This document shows, one piece after another, positions 23,495 to 35,680 of a stretch of DNA of 64,000 nucleotides. Numbering within the stretch: position 1 is the stretch's first letter; the number at the start of each line of letters is the position of its first letter. The notes under the pieces were generated by a model that saw only the letters and a list, made by a program, of their open reading frames with translations, had not been told where the DNA came from and did no database searches. The translations under genes were made by a program, and so were the position numbers. This stretch comes from Amaurobius ferox (Eukaryota > Arthropoda > Arachnida > Araneae > Amaurobiidae), in NCBI GenBank assembly GCA_951213105.1, contig OX578140.1, forward strand, positions 36,129,256-36,193,255, written 5' to 3'.

Positions 23495-24834
23495 GTTACA
23501 TAAATATTACTAACTACTCTTTCGAAGGGCTACATTCAGCCGATTTGTTTATACATGATACTTTTATTTTAATATTTTACAGCTACAACACATTTCAAAT
23601 TACAGTAACGCACAGTTTACACGTTTTTCCGAAACCATTGAAAAAACGTATAACTACAAAAAGATTTTATCGACATTAAAATCAAAATATGTCACAAGAC
23701 CTTATCAATTGAAGTTTAAAGAACACCATTATATTGTACACATTTATAGGTTTATAATTTTTTAGGTATTACTCTATTCTTTACTAGTAGCAAAAACCCG
23801 ACGCAACCCGGGATTTAAGACGCAAAAAACTCTAATTAAAACTACACCTTAACATACAGCACATCTTTTAAATGAAAACAGTGCTTTAGCAATACGCCGA
23901 CTTAGAACAAAATCATAAATAAAACCCGCTGGATGGACTCAATACGCCTTAAATATATGCTAAATACGTATTCTCACGCTGTGCAGACTCACACACGTCT
24001 GCTTCACGCCCTCAGCGCTTGGAGTTAATATTTTTCCATTCTAAACAAACGCATGAAGAGCATTTAATTCGTATGCGCAGCTTTTAGTGGCTCAAGTCAA
24101 GAAGCATAGTATTTAATAGAATAGTATTTAATAGAAGCATAGTATCTAATAGATAAAAATGTAAATATTTTTTCTTGTTTTGTGGGAAATAAGGTCCAAA
24201 TAATGCATATATAAAGATAATTTAAATATTTTAATATTTTGAATATTTTTTTTTCGAAAAAACTTTCCCCACTACAAAAATGTGTACTAGAAAATTTAGT
24301 GTTAAAATCTGTATTTATTAATTTATTATTAAAAAAAAGCTCTTATAGTTTTCAAGTATTCGTTTCTTCAAATTAAAGAAAATTAAAAATTTTCAGTTTG
24401 TAAAGTTTGTAATACTTATATTTTAACAACAAAAAAAACTAGCTTTGAACAATAAACAAGAATTTGTAGCTCATTGAGAGTCCTATAAGTGTATTTAATC
24501 AGATTTTGAATTGAGTATGTTTTGTCGATATTACAAAAGTTGATGTTTTGTTTTTTTACAAAATGTCATTCACACATCACCATTTCGGCTCCCACAGACT
24601 GGGACCACCGCTGATTTATTATAGGTAGTTTCAGTACCTAAACTACGTATGTAGCAAGTTTCGTCATTTACCTGATTATTTAGAAAACACCCATGAAATT
24701 CCCTCTATAAAGAAATGGTAAAGACCCACACATACACAGACAAACATCTTCTTTTACTATGCAAAACATTCTTAATTTGAATATTGTATCACAAAAAAAC
24801 AAATGATATCGATACTTATTTTGAATTATTCCCA
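23492..24834. other. Non-coding stretch with possible retroposon remnants
   Basis: Near 23795 the patch ACGCAACCCGGGATTTAAGA is similar to patches near 28550 and 35715 (ACCGGGATTTAAA, CCCCGGATTTTAGATG), hinting at an old dispersed repeat. At 24580-24770 a patch with GGACCACCGC, GCAAGTTTCGTCATTTACC and CACACATACACAGACAAAC resembles the 3' part of many arthropod interspersed repeats. The evidence is too weak for element boundaries. Confidence 0.35.
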
Positions 24835-25443
24835 ATTTTGTAGTTTTGAAACATTTTCTTTTTCATTTGGAGACTCTTATTTTAAACGTCGCAAGCTCCT
24901 CAAAAATATAAGAAACAGAAATATCCCGATAACAGCTTGGAGTAATGGGGTTGATCTAACTATTTTTATTATCAAAAATTAAGCATGAAACAAGTATTGA
25001 ATTAGATCAAGCAATTTAAGCATATCCAGTATACAAAATATATTTTACATTATTTTTTTTTGTATTAAATACTTTATTTTTTAAAGTATTTAATTAAGCG
25101 TTTAAGAACAGTCTTTTATTTCAAAATTTGAAGATTTTTGCAGGACATTGCGAAAAAACAAGTTCGCTTTATTTTTCCAAGTGATACCATATCCTACTTA
25201 GCACCAGGCTAACGCATAAGAGGCTTAGATGTCCAATTTTAGGAAATTTCGTCAAATAGTTTTCGAATTCAAGTGAATACATACATTAAAAAGTCAGATA
25301 CATAGAGACATACACACACATGCGTGCTGACGTCACGCTGAAAATAGCGTATTCATCTTCTAGAGTGCTCGAAACGTATAGATTATTTGAAAACTCGAGT
25401 TCCAATTTTCGACTCTATACGGGGTTTTTAGGAAAGTCCGTGT
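24835..25443 (+). mobile_element. Family B fragment, diverged
   Basis: The order of blocks matches family B: a 'cgcaagctcctcaaaaatataag' area, GTTGATCTAACTATTTTTATT near 24950, TTTGAAGATTTTTGCAGG, AGTGATACCATATCC, a CA-rich tract with TGACGTCACGC at 25328-25338, then GAAAACTCGAGTTCC. The terminal hairpin is degraded to GGTTTTTAGGAAAGTCC. It abuts the foldback element that begins near 25450-25546. Confidence 0.5.
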
Positions 25444-25545
25444 ATACCCCTATAAACCTCGCGTCGTATCGCAGCGGAAGTGACGTGTACCTATAGGAGA
25501 GTGGCCATGCGCTATCGAAAAAAAATACTAGCAGAGCCCCTAGTG

Positions 25546-26829
25546 GCGAAATACGGAACTTAAGGAAACTTCAGGAACCAACAGAGATAAGCAAAAAAGT
25601 CCAATTACAAAATTAAAGAACGCTGTTAAATTTGTACAAATCGTTAGTTAATTCATCTGAAAAGCTTGCAGAAAAGACGGGCACTTGTGAAAGTAATAAA
25701 CATTTATATCAACACAAACGTAAGGCAAAGTCCGTGCAATACAGTGCAATTAAACTGCCTAGTAGTCTAACACAGTATTCTAAATGTGCCCCATCAGCGA
25801 CGATGCACATCATTAGTATTCGGAAACAGAACCGCATCCCAAACATCCTACACCATCGCAGGGGGCACCATCGAAAAGTATCCCCATCAGCGATGATGCA
25901 CATCAGAATTTGAAAACAGAACCGCATCCCAAACATCCTACACCATCGCAGGGGACACCATCGAAATGTATCCCCATCAGCGACGATGCACATCATCAGA
26001 ATTCGAAAACAGAACCGCATCCCAAACATCCTACACCATCGCAGGGGACACCATCGAAATGTATCCCCATCAATGACGATGCACATCATCAGAATTCGAA
26101 AACAGAACCTCATCCCAAACATCCTACACCATCGCAGGGGACACCATCGAAATGTATCCCCATCAGCGACGATGCACATCATCAGAATTCGAAAACAGAA
26201 CCGCATCCCAAACATCCTACACCATCGCAGGGGACACCATCGAAATGTATCCCCATCAACGACGATGCACATCATCAGAATTCGAAAACAGAACCTCATC
26301 CCAAACATCCTACACCATCGCAGGGGACACCATCGAAATGTATCCCCATCAGCGACGATGCACATCATCAGAATTCGGAAACAGAACCGCATATCAAACA
26401 TCCTACACCATCGCAGGGGTTACAGAATTGCAGGCCCTGACGATGCGTTGCTTTATCAAGCTTACTTGAACCGAATATTGTTTTGTGATAAGAAAGTACC
26501 GTTGTAATTCTGTAACTCCTGCGATACTGTTCATAATGTGGTTCTGTCCGGAATCCGGATATCGCATTGCATCGTCGCTGATCCTGATGGTGCACATTTT
26601 GACCGCTGTGGTAAACTACTCGGCAGGTTAGTTGCATATGTATTGCACCAACTCTGAGTTACGTCTGTGTTGTTATAACTGCTTACTACTTTCACATGCG
26701 CCTGTTTTTTGTGAAGTGTTTCAGATGAGCAAAGTATCGTTTTATACAAGTTAAACATTCTTTTTTTTTGTCATTGAACTTTTTTGCCTATAACTATTAG
26801 TTTTAGTTTTCTTAAGTTCCGTATTTCGG
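25546..26829. mobile_element. Foldback-type element with one-sided minisatellite
   Basis: The left edge GCGAAATACGGAACTTAAGG (25546) is repeated inverted at the right edge (CTTAAGTTCCGTATTTCGG, 26811-26829). Further inside, blocks with GCAAAAAAGTCCAATTACAA, GTGAAAGTAATAAAC and AACTGCCTAGTAGT on the left pair, inverted and diverged, with blocks on the right. The arms are about 240-330 bp each. The left arm carries the 93-bp repeat unit about seven times, the right arm only once (around 26515-26600). No transposase or target-site duplication was identified, so the class is unknown. Confidence 0.6.
25790..26430. repeat. 93-bp minisatellite, about seven units
   Basis: The unit runs CCCATCAGCGACGATGCACA ... 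GAATTCGAAAACAGAACC ... CACCATCGCAGGGGACACCA. Because 93 is a multiple of three and the unit lacks stops in several frames, long open frames appear on both strands (230 codons on the minus strand, 176 and 173 on the plus strand), each a 31-residue repeat. Units differ by a few substitutions (AGCGACG/AATGACG/AACGACG). Two alternating variants (CCGCATCCC and CCTCATCCC) suggest a two-unit higher-order expansion. A protein-coding role is unlikely: no start or splice context, and multiple frames equally open. Confidence 0.9.
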
Positions 26830-27497
26830 GACACTACAAGCATGTTCAATCGACTTAACAATCGACTTTTTTCATAGGTGCAGGTTACTTAATGTTAGGT
26901 GTATACTACTACATATGGTTTAAAAGTTATAAGGGATATACGAACTGCCCTAAGAACCATATATATTTTTTCTAAGCATTACCATGAATTATAAGAAAAA
27001 TAAAAGTACTCATTTAACCATATTTAATACCTCTTAAAAGGAATAGCTCCAAACAAAATAGAAAACTCGTGTTTATTAACTACTTAATATTCAAAGTTTT
27101 TCAAACTCAAAGATAACTAGTATCGAAAATCAGATGTGTAGAGATTTTAGCAAAATATTAACGATTTTTGTGTAGCGGTATAATTGCATAAAATGACATA
27201 TTTGACAATATGAATAAATTTTTACACGAATGGTGAAATAAAAATACTATTCAATTATTTTACAATATGTTTATATGTTTTTTAGAATTTGGCATTTTAT
27301 TTACCGTAAAGCAAAGAATGACTGTAAACGTATTTCCTGTATTTTAAAATAGAAATGTTCAGAAAAATATTTTTTCTATCAATATTGAAAATACATAAAG
27401 TTCCAAGATTAAAATACAGCATTTAGATAGACAATAAATTTATCAAATTCTCCAGATAATATTTTCTAATTCGACTTACGCTTTTATTGCCAGTTGT
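26830..27497. other. AT-rich non-coding stretch
   Basis: No gene or repeat could be supported. It lies between the foldback element and family A copy 4. Confidence 0.5.
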
Positions 27498-27627
27498 TAC
27501 TTTCCTTATATACATAATGTATAAGGAAAGTATTGTGGCGGGGTCGAAAATTCAAATTCGAGTTTTCGACGGGAGAGCACGTTTCAAGCATCCCTGATCA
27601 TGAATCAAACGTATTTGAAGTGATGTC

Positions 27628-27691
<64 letters not shown>

Positions 27692-28506
27692 TGTCTGTCT
27701 GTGTGAAAGTATGTGTGTGTGTGTGTGTCAGTGAGTCTGTGGAGACGATAACTGACGAACGAATGGACCGATCAGAACGAAATTTGGTACAAAAATCACA
27801 ATTCGTAAACACTGGAAGCTTGTTGTTTTTATACGCAATCTCTCTCTTTCTCGAATGTCCAAAACCCTCCTAATTTCGAATGAAATTTTGAAAAAATCGT
27901 CAAAAAATCAAAACCACTAATAAAGTTACGCAAATAGACATTTCTTATGTAATTTTTCATTAGAAAACGATTGACATAAATTTTAGAACGCTAACATGAA
28001 CCGTTCTCGAGATATTGCACGTTTTTCAAAAAAATTATCAAAAAGTCATATAAAATAAAAAAAAATATTTCCTATTGAGAAACATGGTCACTTTTCATAT
28101 GTAATACCATACGATAAATTGGGTGACATCATTCTCGTGGATCTAGCTCGTTCCATTCATGAAAAAAGGTACTTTGAGTAATACTTTTGTATTTGAACGC
28201 CAATAGTCATGTTATTCTTACAGCAGATAAATATTTCTTCGTGAATAACGCTTGGCGAGATTTTGGCGACGAATTTGGCAGAATGTCGCCAACTTGCCGA
28301 CTTTTTGAAATGTTGCCAAATTAACGAAAATCTCGCCAAATGGATAAAAATGACGCTAAATCAATGAAAATGATGACAAAGTGTCGAAAATTCAATATCT
28401 TGGAGAGAATATTAGTATCTACTATAAGAAAAACCTATTTTTTTTACTGTAAAAGTAGTAAATTCATTACATTATATAAGGAAAGTCATGTGTTGCCCAC
28501 ATCAGA
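27498..28506 (-). mobile_element. Family A element, copy 4, with long (TG)n tract
   Basis: The hairpin end is on the left (ACTTTCCTTATATAC...) and the TC end on the right (CCCACATCAGA). The microsatellite is greatly expanded, with an uninterrupted (GT)n block from about 27631 to 27690 followed by CTGTCTGTCTGTGTG and a second short GT run. A TCTCTCTCTTTCTCG insertion follows at 27840. Flanks are GTT on the left and TTTTTAC on the right, again T on both sides. Confidence 0.8.
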
Positions 28507-28742
28507 TTTTTACTACTATATAACGATACCAGAAAATGTACGCAGCCGTTAACCGGGATTTAAAGCAGAGATTCACTGAATTCATTCATTAAAATTTTCA
28601 AAAAACGACAGAACTGGCATTGGATAAATGAATCGCTGGTGTAAATTACAGGCAACGCCGGACACGAATTAAATCTTAAATAATCGGAATTTTGAGGGTT
28701 TCTACAGAAACCTGATACCTAGTCCCTTCTATAGTTTCAATT

Positions 28743-29305
28743 TTACTTTCCCTGCAATACATGGCAATGTAGCGGGAAAGTATTGGAATCATGCCGAAAA
28801 TCGCAACTCAAGTTTTCGACGGATCAACACACTTTGGGATCTCTAGAACACGAAAAACCTATTTTTAGCCTGACGTCTGTGTGTGTGTGTGTCTGTATGT
28901 GTGTGTGTGCAATGTATGTACCCACTCTTAACTAAAAAGCAAATTAGCTGATTAGATTTTGGTACGATTCGGAAGAAAAGAACCCTTTTTTATGCTCAAA
29001 TATATCAATTAAATGGTTATTTTATACGTACTTTTTCACGAAAAAAAGAATAAGATAATCCCCATTAGTCTAGGACTAGCCGTTCTTGAGATATTTTAGT
29101 TTTTTCGCATTATCGTTACACCAACTTTGAAAAGTCCACTTACCAAATGAAGACAAAAATTGAATTAAAAGTGAAAATTCAGTGTAATTTAAACTAATTA
29201 TGGCTGTTATTTTGTGCAATTAAAGTCAATTTAATGAATTACTGAAGTAATAAGGAAAACGTGAATATGAGTCTGCAGGGAAAGTCATATGCTGTCCACA
29301 TTAGA
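28743..29305 (-). mobile_element. Family B element, copy 1 (short)
   Basis: The left end is the hairpin ACTTTCCCTGCAATACATGG...GCGGGAAAGT and the right end is GTCCACATTAGA, the inverted TC end with two changes. It includes the GAAAATCGCAACTCAAG and TTTTCGACGG block and a (TG)n tract near 28877. At about 560 bp it lacks part of the interior seen in copy 2. It lies 236 bp from copy 4 of family A. Confidence 0.65.
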
Positions 29306-29480
29306 ATTTTTTTTATTCAGATGCCAGCCCTCATTCTCAAAACCCCCAACGTGATGTTAATGAACAAAAAATAGTACTTTATATTCACAGCATTTAATTT
29401 AAGAGATGACGCAATAAAAAAAAAACCTCTAGAGTTTAGAAAGGAAAAGGATGTTCTCGCTTGCAACATTAAAAAAAAAA

Positions 29481-30409
29481 TCTGATGTGGGCAACACATG
29501 ACTTTCCTTATATAACGTAATGAATTTACCACTTTTACAGTAAAATAAATAGGTTTTTCTTATAGTAGATACTTATATTCTTTCCAAGATATTGAATTTA
29601 CGACAATTAGTCGTCATTTCATTGATTTAGCGTCATTTTTATCCCTTTGGCGAAATTTTCGTTAATTTGTCAACATTTCAAAAAGTCGCCAAGTTGGCGA
29701 CATTCCGCCAAATTCGTCGCCAAAATCTCGCCAAGCATAATGGACAACGAAATAAGTTGTTCTTACAGCAGATAAATGAATATTGGCGTTCAAATACAAA
29801 AGTATTATTCAAAGTATCTTTTTTCATGAATGAAACGAGCTAGATCCACGAGAATGATGTCATCCAATATATCGCATTGTATTACTGAAAAGTCAACATA
29901 TCTCTCTAGAGGAAATATTTTTTTTTTATTTTATATGATTTTTTATAATTTTTTTGAAAAATGTGCAATATCTCGAGAACGGTTCATGTTAGCGTTCTAA
30001 AATTTATGTCAATCGTTTTCTAATGAAAAATTACATAAGAAATGTCCATATGCGTAACTTTATTAGTGGTTTTGATTTTTTGACTATTTTTTCCAAGTTT
30101 CATTTAGGGGTGTTCTTAACATTCGATTGTGTTTAAAAACAATAGCCTTCCAGTGTTTACGAATTGTGATTTTTGTACCAAATTTGGATCGAATCGGTCC
30201 ATTCGTTTGTCAGTTATCGTCTTCACAGTCTCTCACACACACACACACACATACTTTCACACACACACACACACACACAGACATCACTTCAAAAATGTTT
30301 GATTCGTGATCAGGGATGCTTGAAACGTGCTCTTCCGTCGAAAACTCGAATTCGAATTTTCGACCCCGTCACAATACTTTCCTTATACATTATGTATATA
30401 AGGAAAGTA
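29481..30409 (+). mobile_element. Family A element, copy 5
   Basis: It starts TCTGATGTGGGCAACACATG after a run of ten A residues and ends with the complete hairpin. The microsatellite holds two (CA)n blocks separated by TACTTT, as in copy 3. The GGCGA motif cluster is intact (29650-29735). A short deletion replaces the 'ttcgaaaatttagg' block. The copy is followed after only 186 bp by another copy in the same orientation. Confidence 0.8.
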
Positions 30410-30594
30410 ATAATAAAGTGCGATTTTGAATGACATAAAAATTTTATGAAATATGTAAAATAAACTAATTAAAATTTAAATTCTTGTCTAAAGGAATATT
30501 CAAAATATCAGTAAATTATCAAAAACTTTCCAGGAACTGAAAATTTTAATCAAACATTTTAAACAACTTAATGCCATTTTAACATAAAAAAAAA

Positions 30595-31355
30595 TCTGAT
30601 GTGGGCAACTAATGACTTTCCTTATATAATGAAATGAATTTATTACTTTTACAGTAAAATAAATAGGTTTTTCTTCTAGTAGATACTAATATCCTTTCCA
30701 AGATATTGACTTTTCGACAATTAGTCGTCATTTTCATTGATTATCGTCATTTTTATCCATTTGGCGAGATTTTCGTTAATTTGGCAACATTTCAAAAAGT
30801 CGCCATGTTGGCGACATTCCGCCAATTTTGTCGCCAAAATCTCGCCAAGCGTTATGAACGAAGAAATAAGTTATTCTTACAGCAGATAAATTGGCGTTCA
30901 AATGAAAAAGTATTACTCAAAGTATCTTTTTTCATGAATGGAACGAGCTAGATCCATGAGAATGATGTCACCCAATTTATCGCATGATATTATATATGAA
31001 AAGTGAACATGTTTCTCAATAGGAAATATTTTTTTTCTATTTTATTTGACTTTTTGTTAATTTTTTTTAAAAATGTGCAATATCTCGAGAACGGTTCATG
31101 TTAGCGTTCTAAAATTTATGTCAATCGTTTTCTAATGAAAAATTACATAAGGAATGTCTATTTACGTAACTTTATTATTGGTTTTGATTTTTTGACGATT
31201 TTTTCAAAATTTCATTCGAAAATTTAGGGGGGTTCTGAACATTCGATTGCGTATAAAAACAATAGGCTTCCAGTGTTTACAGATTGTGATTTTTGTACCA
31301 AATTTGGTTCGAATCGGTCCATTCGTTCGTCAGTTATCGTCTCCACAGACCCACT

Positions 31356-31392
<37 letters not shown>

Positions 31393-31401
31393 ACACACAT
31401 A

Positions 31402-31477
<76 letters not shown>

Positions 31478-31603
31478 TCACTTCAAAAATGTTTGATTCG
31501 TGATCAGGGATGCTTGAAACGTGCTCTCCCGTCGAAAACTCGAATTCGAATTTTCGACCCCGTCACAATACTTTCCTTATACATTATGTATATAAGGAAA
31601 GTA
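30595..31603 (+). mobile_element. Family A element, copy 6, with expanded (CA)n
   Basis: It has the same orientation as the preceding copy, a complete hairpin, and three (CA)n blocks separated twice by TACTTT between about 31357 and 31471. The tripled CA-TACTTT unit suggests expansion of a composite unit, not simple slippage. An A run precedes it and AAAACC follows. Confidence 0.82.
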
Positions 31604-31719
31604 AAAACCACGATGTTTTCGTTTTCAAACAACACTATAGATGGCGCCCCAAATCCAAAATATAGTGACTTTAAAAGTTCTTATCGAGAAAGTTGCAATC
31701 TCACAAAATCCAAATAGCT

Positions 31720-32105
31720 TCTTGTGGGTCCTGGCTCAAAAGGCTATTTCTTACCTTCGAAACCCGTCGTCTATGTTGCTCTTAAAAAAGTTGTTTTAAT
31801 TACATTACATAAACCACAGTTTGGGCTGGACGTAAAACCAAAAATATTGTTTTAAATTTAACAACGTGCAATTACGCTACAAATTAAAATTAGAATGTAA
31901 TTGTATTTGAAACAGGGTCAGATTTCGACTATTAAATTGCTAACTTTTAAACCAATTCGAATTTTAACAAAATCTGGACAAAGTATTTCCTCTCGGGAGC
32001 CGAGGTACATCTGCACCAGATTTCATGTGTCGCTTATATTTTTCACCACACGACCAACAAACAAACAGATATCTCCTTTTATTATTATTATAGATAGATG
32101 TTATA
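31720..32105 (+). mobile_element. Possible 3' end of an old non-LTR retroposon
   Basis: The segment ends with CAACAAACAAACAGATATC, then a TTATTATTATTATAGATAG tail, preceded by CACCAGATTTCATGTGTCGC. Such a sequence near a short TTA-repeat tail is common at the 3' ends of arthropod RTE-like LINEs and their SINEs. No RT coding is visible, and the 74-codon open frame here has no domain. The 5' limit is a guess. Confidence 0.35.
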
Positions 32106-32800
32106 TGCATTTAAATCGAATTTGAATATGTTAAATAAATTTAAGTACCTTTGAACTTATTTCTTTTTAACTTTGCTATATATAAGATATTTATCTAGGT
32201 TATTATCTTTATCAGGTAGTAGTTGATCGCTACTAAGAATTCCTTTTCTTTAACGTAAATGATTCAATTAATCAACCCTATCTGTAAATGTTGCTCTGTA
32301 AATCTAAAAAAATCTACCTTGTAAACATTGACTACATAAAACCCTTTAAAAAACAAATTGTGCGCAACTATGGCCTTTGTGTTAAAAAAGGGTAAGTTTA
32401 AAAAGGAAAAAAAAAATTAAGGTAATGAGCATTGTTAACAACTACTTGTCGCAAGGGTTGTAATTAACTCAATTAGTCGTTTTAATTAGAGGAACAGATT
32501 GAGTAACATCTTAAAAGTACTCGTCCATTAACATTTCTGTGGACAACGTCAGTCGTATTATTGGGCGCAATTAACATTTAAAAGTTATGTTCAACACGGT
32601 GCGGAGTACTAATCGAAGCAATAATCTTAGTGAGACATGTCAGAGTTAATAAGCATGCAAATGTTGTGACAAATGGGGTAATTTGGAGTGATTCATTTTA
32701 CCATCATTTCCCAATATGAACGATTTAATGAAATGCTAATAAAAATGTAAATATTCATACGGAGGTAGATGATATTAAGTGTTTGAGGGTTCTTCGGAAA
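32106..32800. other. AT-rich non-coding stretch
   Basis: No gene, RNA or repeat was recognised. Confidence 0.5.
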
Positions 32801-33060
32801 GTCCTTAAGCAGCGAAAAACACTTTGTAAGGAAAGGTCCACGTGTGTGCACATTAATTCTATGTTAAGGTGGCCATGCTCGATTGAATAAAAGTGATTGC
32901 AACGGCCCTAGAATAGAATTTAAAAAGTTAGGTTAACAAACTCGTCAACGAAGCGAGACAGATGAGAAAAACTCAATTACAAAATTATAGAACATTGTCA
33001 AATTAGTAGGAATCGCCACCAGGAATGAACACAAAACTTATACAGAAAGCAATATATACA
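32800..33060 (+). mobile_element. Degraded copy of the foldback-element left arm
   Basis: GTGGCCATGC followed by an AATAAAAGTG region, and AACTCAATTACAAAATTATAG near 32969, match the left flank and arm of the foldback element (25501-25650: GTGGCCATGC, then GTCCAATTACAAAATTAAAG). No 93-bp repeat and no right arm are present. It ends immediately before family B copy 2 at 33071. Confidence 0.5.
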
Positions 33061-33070
33061 TTTAAAAAAA

Positions 33071-33866
33071 TCTGATGTGGTCAGTGTATGACTTTCCCTA
33101 CAAATTTTAATTCATTTTATCTTTATTTCTTTCATAAATCATTAAATTGAGATAAATTGCACAAAATAACACGCATGATTATTTGAAATGACACTGAATT
33201 TGCCCTCTTCATTCAATTTTCGTCTTTATTTGGTAATTGTACGTGCTTTCGTGGGTTGCGCAGCAAAAATGCGAGGAAACTAAAATATCTCGAGAATGCT
33301 TAGTCCTAGAGTGGTGTAACTGACTTTATTATTTTCATCGTCAAAAATTAAGTATAAAACAAACATTTGACATATACATTTGAGCATACGTAGTCCTTTA
33401 TTTCAGATTTTGACGATTTTGGCCGGCCATTTCATGAAAAAAGCAGGTTCTTTTTTTCCGAATCGTACCAAAATATAGTCGCACCAAGGTAACTCATCTA
33501 CCAAATTTTGTGAAATTTGGTAAATCAGTTTTCTGGCTATAGTGGATACTTGCAACTTTTGAGGTCCATTTCGCAAAAAAAAAGGCAGGTTCTTTTACTC
33601 CGAATCGTACCAAAATCAGCACCAGGGTCATCCACAAGTGACTTATCTATAAAATTTTATGAAATTTGGTCAATTAGTTTTTGAGTTAGAGTGGATACAT
33701 AAATTACACACACACACACAGAGAGAGAGACGTCACTCTAAATATAGTTTTATCGTGTTATAGAGGTTCCAAAATGGGTAGATCCGTCGAAAACTCGAAT
33801 TGCAATTTTCGTCACGATTCCAATACTTTCCCTATAGAAAGAATACCATGTATTATAGGGAAAGTA
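33071..33866 (+). mobile_element. Family B element, copy 2 (most complete)
   Basis: It starts TCTGATGTGGTCAGTG and ends in the hairpin ACTTTCCCTATA...TATAGGGAAAGT. GACTTTCCCTA lies about 25 bp inside the left end, an inverted match to the hairpin's right arm. The interior has two related blocks with GGTTCTTTT...CCGAATCGTACCAAAAT (33445 and 33583), a local duplication of about 140 bp, then AAATTTTATGAAATTTGG, a (CA)n-(GA)n tract and a GACGTCAC. No protein is encoded. Confidence 0.78.
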
Positions 33867-35544
33867 AAAAATGCCTACTATGAATAAATGTGCATCGAAT
33901 CTGTGTAAAAGGTTATCTTCAAATTTTGTTGCTCATTATTTACGGAAATTTAAATGGCAGCACCCATTTTTATGCCATAATAAATTTCTCATGTCGGCAT
34001 TACACTAAATACAAATGTGTGTGCAATTGACCATAAATACGAAATATATACGTAAAAAATCATTCGGGGCCTTTCTCCAGATTTAAGATAGTAAAATAAA
34101 TGCTAAGCATATTCTTCAGCTATACCTTTTCCATTTCATTGATATGGCACATTCATTATAAAAAAACTTTATCAAAAGCTTGGGTACTCCAGAGTTCAAA
34201 AATTTGAGCGACAGCTCGAATCGTAAATGGCATTTTTAACCGTCATATATTCATATTAAATGAAATTTTCCTTTCGGGCAAGTTTCCATCGCAATTAATG
34301 GATGGTCCACAAAAAGCTTTTGGCCATATAAATCTGTATTTTAATAAGTACAGAAAGAAATTAATTAACATTTTGCACGACATAGATTCCTACAGTGCTA
34401 CATTAGATGTCATCAAAATTTAGCCACGCTACTTTTCTCTTTTTTTTTCAGATATGAAATTCATAATTAATAATATTGAAAATTTGTTTTAAGATGAAAA
34501 ATAAAATACATTTAGTTTATTTTATTTATATTTAGTACCACAATATGAAATAGTAGTTAGTTTGATAAACTTGTTGTTTCGAAAAATAAAACAGAAAATC
34601 TGCAACACCCATTTAGCAGTGGCATTTCAAACAGCCATAACTCTCCAACGGTCTGAGAGAAAATATATGAATTTAATATGAATTCGAGGTGGTTTTTAAA
34701 TTGGAGAATTAGAATCTATTATCAAAGATAATTGGTGCTTTTTGAAAAAAATCGGGTTGGTACAGAGTTTAATATAAAGACCACCCCTTATGCAAATTAG
34801 ATTCACAGTTATTTATAGAAGACATTATTCTGAGTCTAATGATATATTTTGTTTCACTGTACGCTCCGTGGAGTTTGAATTACAAGGAGTATTTGAATTT
34901 TTATTTAGCCAACTGTAATTTCATCCGTAGGTGATAGTGCTTAATTCAAATCCACACAACATAAGCGATTGTTCCGCATAGCTATGATACATTCTTGCTC
35001 AGTTAGGGAAACTAAACTGCTGTTAGAGGCCACCTGATAATCTCCAGGAGCGTTTTTGGAGTTTTTGGCGTTTCTCGAATGTATATATCTTCAACAGAAA
35101 TAAATGCTGAGTGTAAAATATAAAGAAAATTATTATCAACCAACATTATTTTATTAATTTACACAAAAACATAACTGCTCAATTGACTGCACAAATATTA
35201 TTTCTGATATAAAATTTGAAATTAAAGCAGCTACAGTTGAATCTCCGGTACATACTTTTCGAACAAATTTCCATTTTATGGAATGTATTTGTATATTTTA
35301 TTTTCTATTTCAAAAGTGTTTTCTATCATAAACAAAATTTAAGAACATAATTCTCCATTTTTTTTCAACTATTCCCAAAAAAATTTTATAACAAGTTTAC
35401 TCACATCCATATTGATTTTTCTTTTATTTTTATTTATTTATTTATTTTAGGCTTTTGTGGAGAATTATGAGCTCTTAAATTTAAAGGGCCACAGCCCCAG
35501 TGGCCTGCCCTTTCATACATCAATCTCTGGTCCCCTTCTAACAA
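33867..35544. other. Non-coding stretch
   Basis: AT-rich with no exon-like block. A slightly GC-richer patch at 35485-35544 (GGGCCACAGCCCCAGTGGCC) directly precedes a hAT-like end and may belong to the same or a neighbouring element. Confidence 0.45.
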
Positions 35545-35680
35545 CAGTGTTTCCCAAACTGTGGTACATGCACTCTGTGGTACATGAAACAATTCAAGGG
35601 GCATTTGGAAAATTGTTTAATATATTATACTATACAAAAATACGTATTTATAATTTCATAAATTTGATAATTTAATCTAA
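35545..35680 (+). mobile_element. hAT-like transposon end (left)
   Basis: CAGTGTTTCCCAAACTGTGG at 35545 matches the widely recurring terminal sequence of hAT-superfamily elements and MITEs. Subterminal GTGGTACATG is repeated twice. No matching right end was found nearby, and the flanking octamer (TCTAACAA) does not match the flank of the hAT-like end at 40170. The local 72-codon open frame has no hAT transposase motif. Confidence 0.5.

Noticed and set aside
25709..26507. Long repeat-containing proteins (up to 230 codons, both strands) in the 93-bp minisatellite
   Set aside because: Several frames on both strands are equally open because the unit is a stop-free multiple of three. There is no start or splice context and unit substitutions do not favour one frame.
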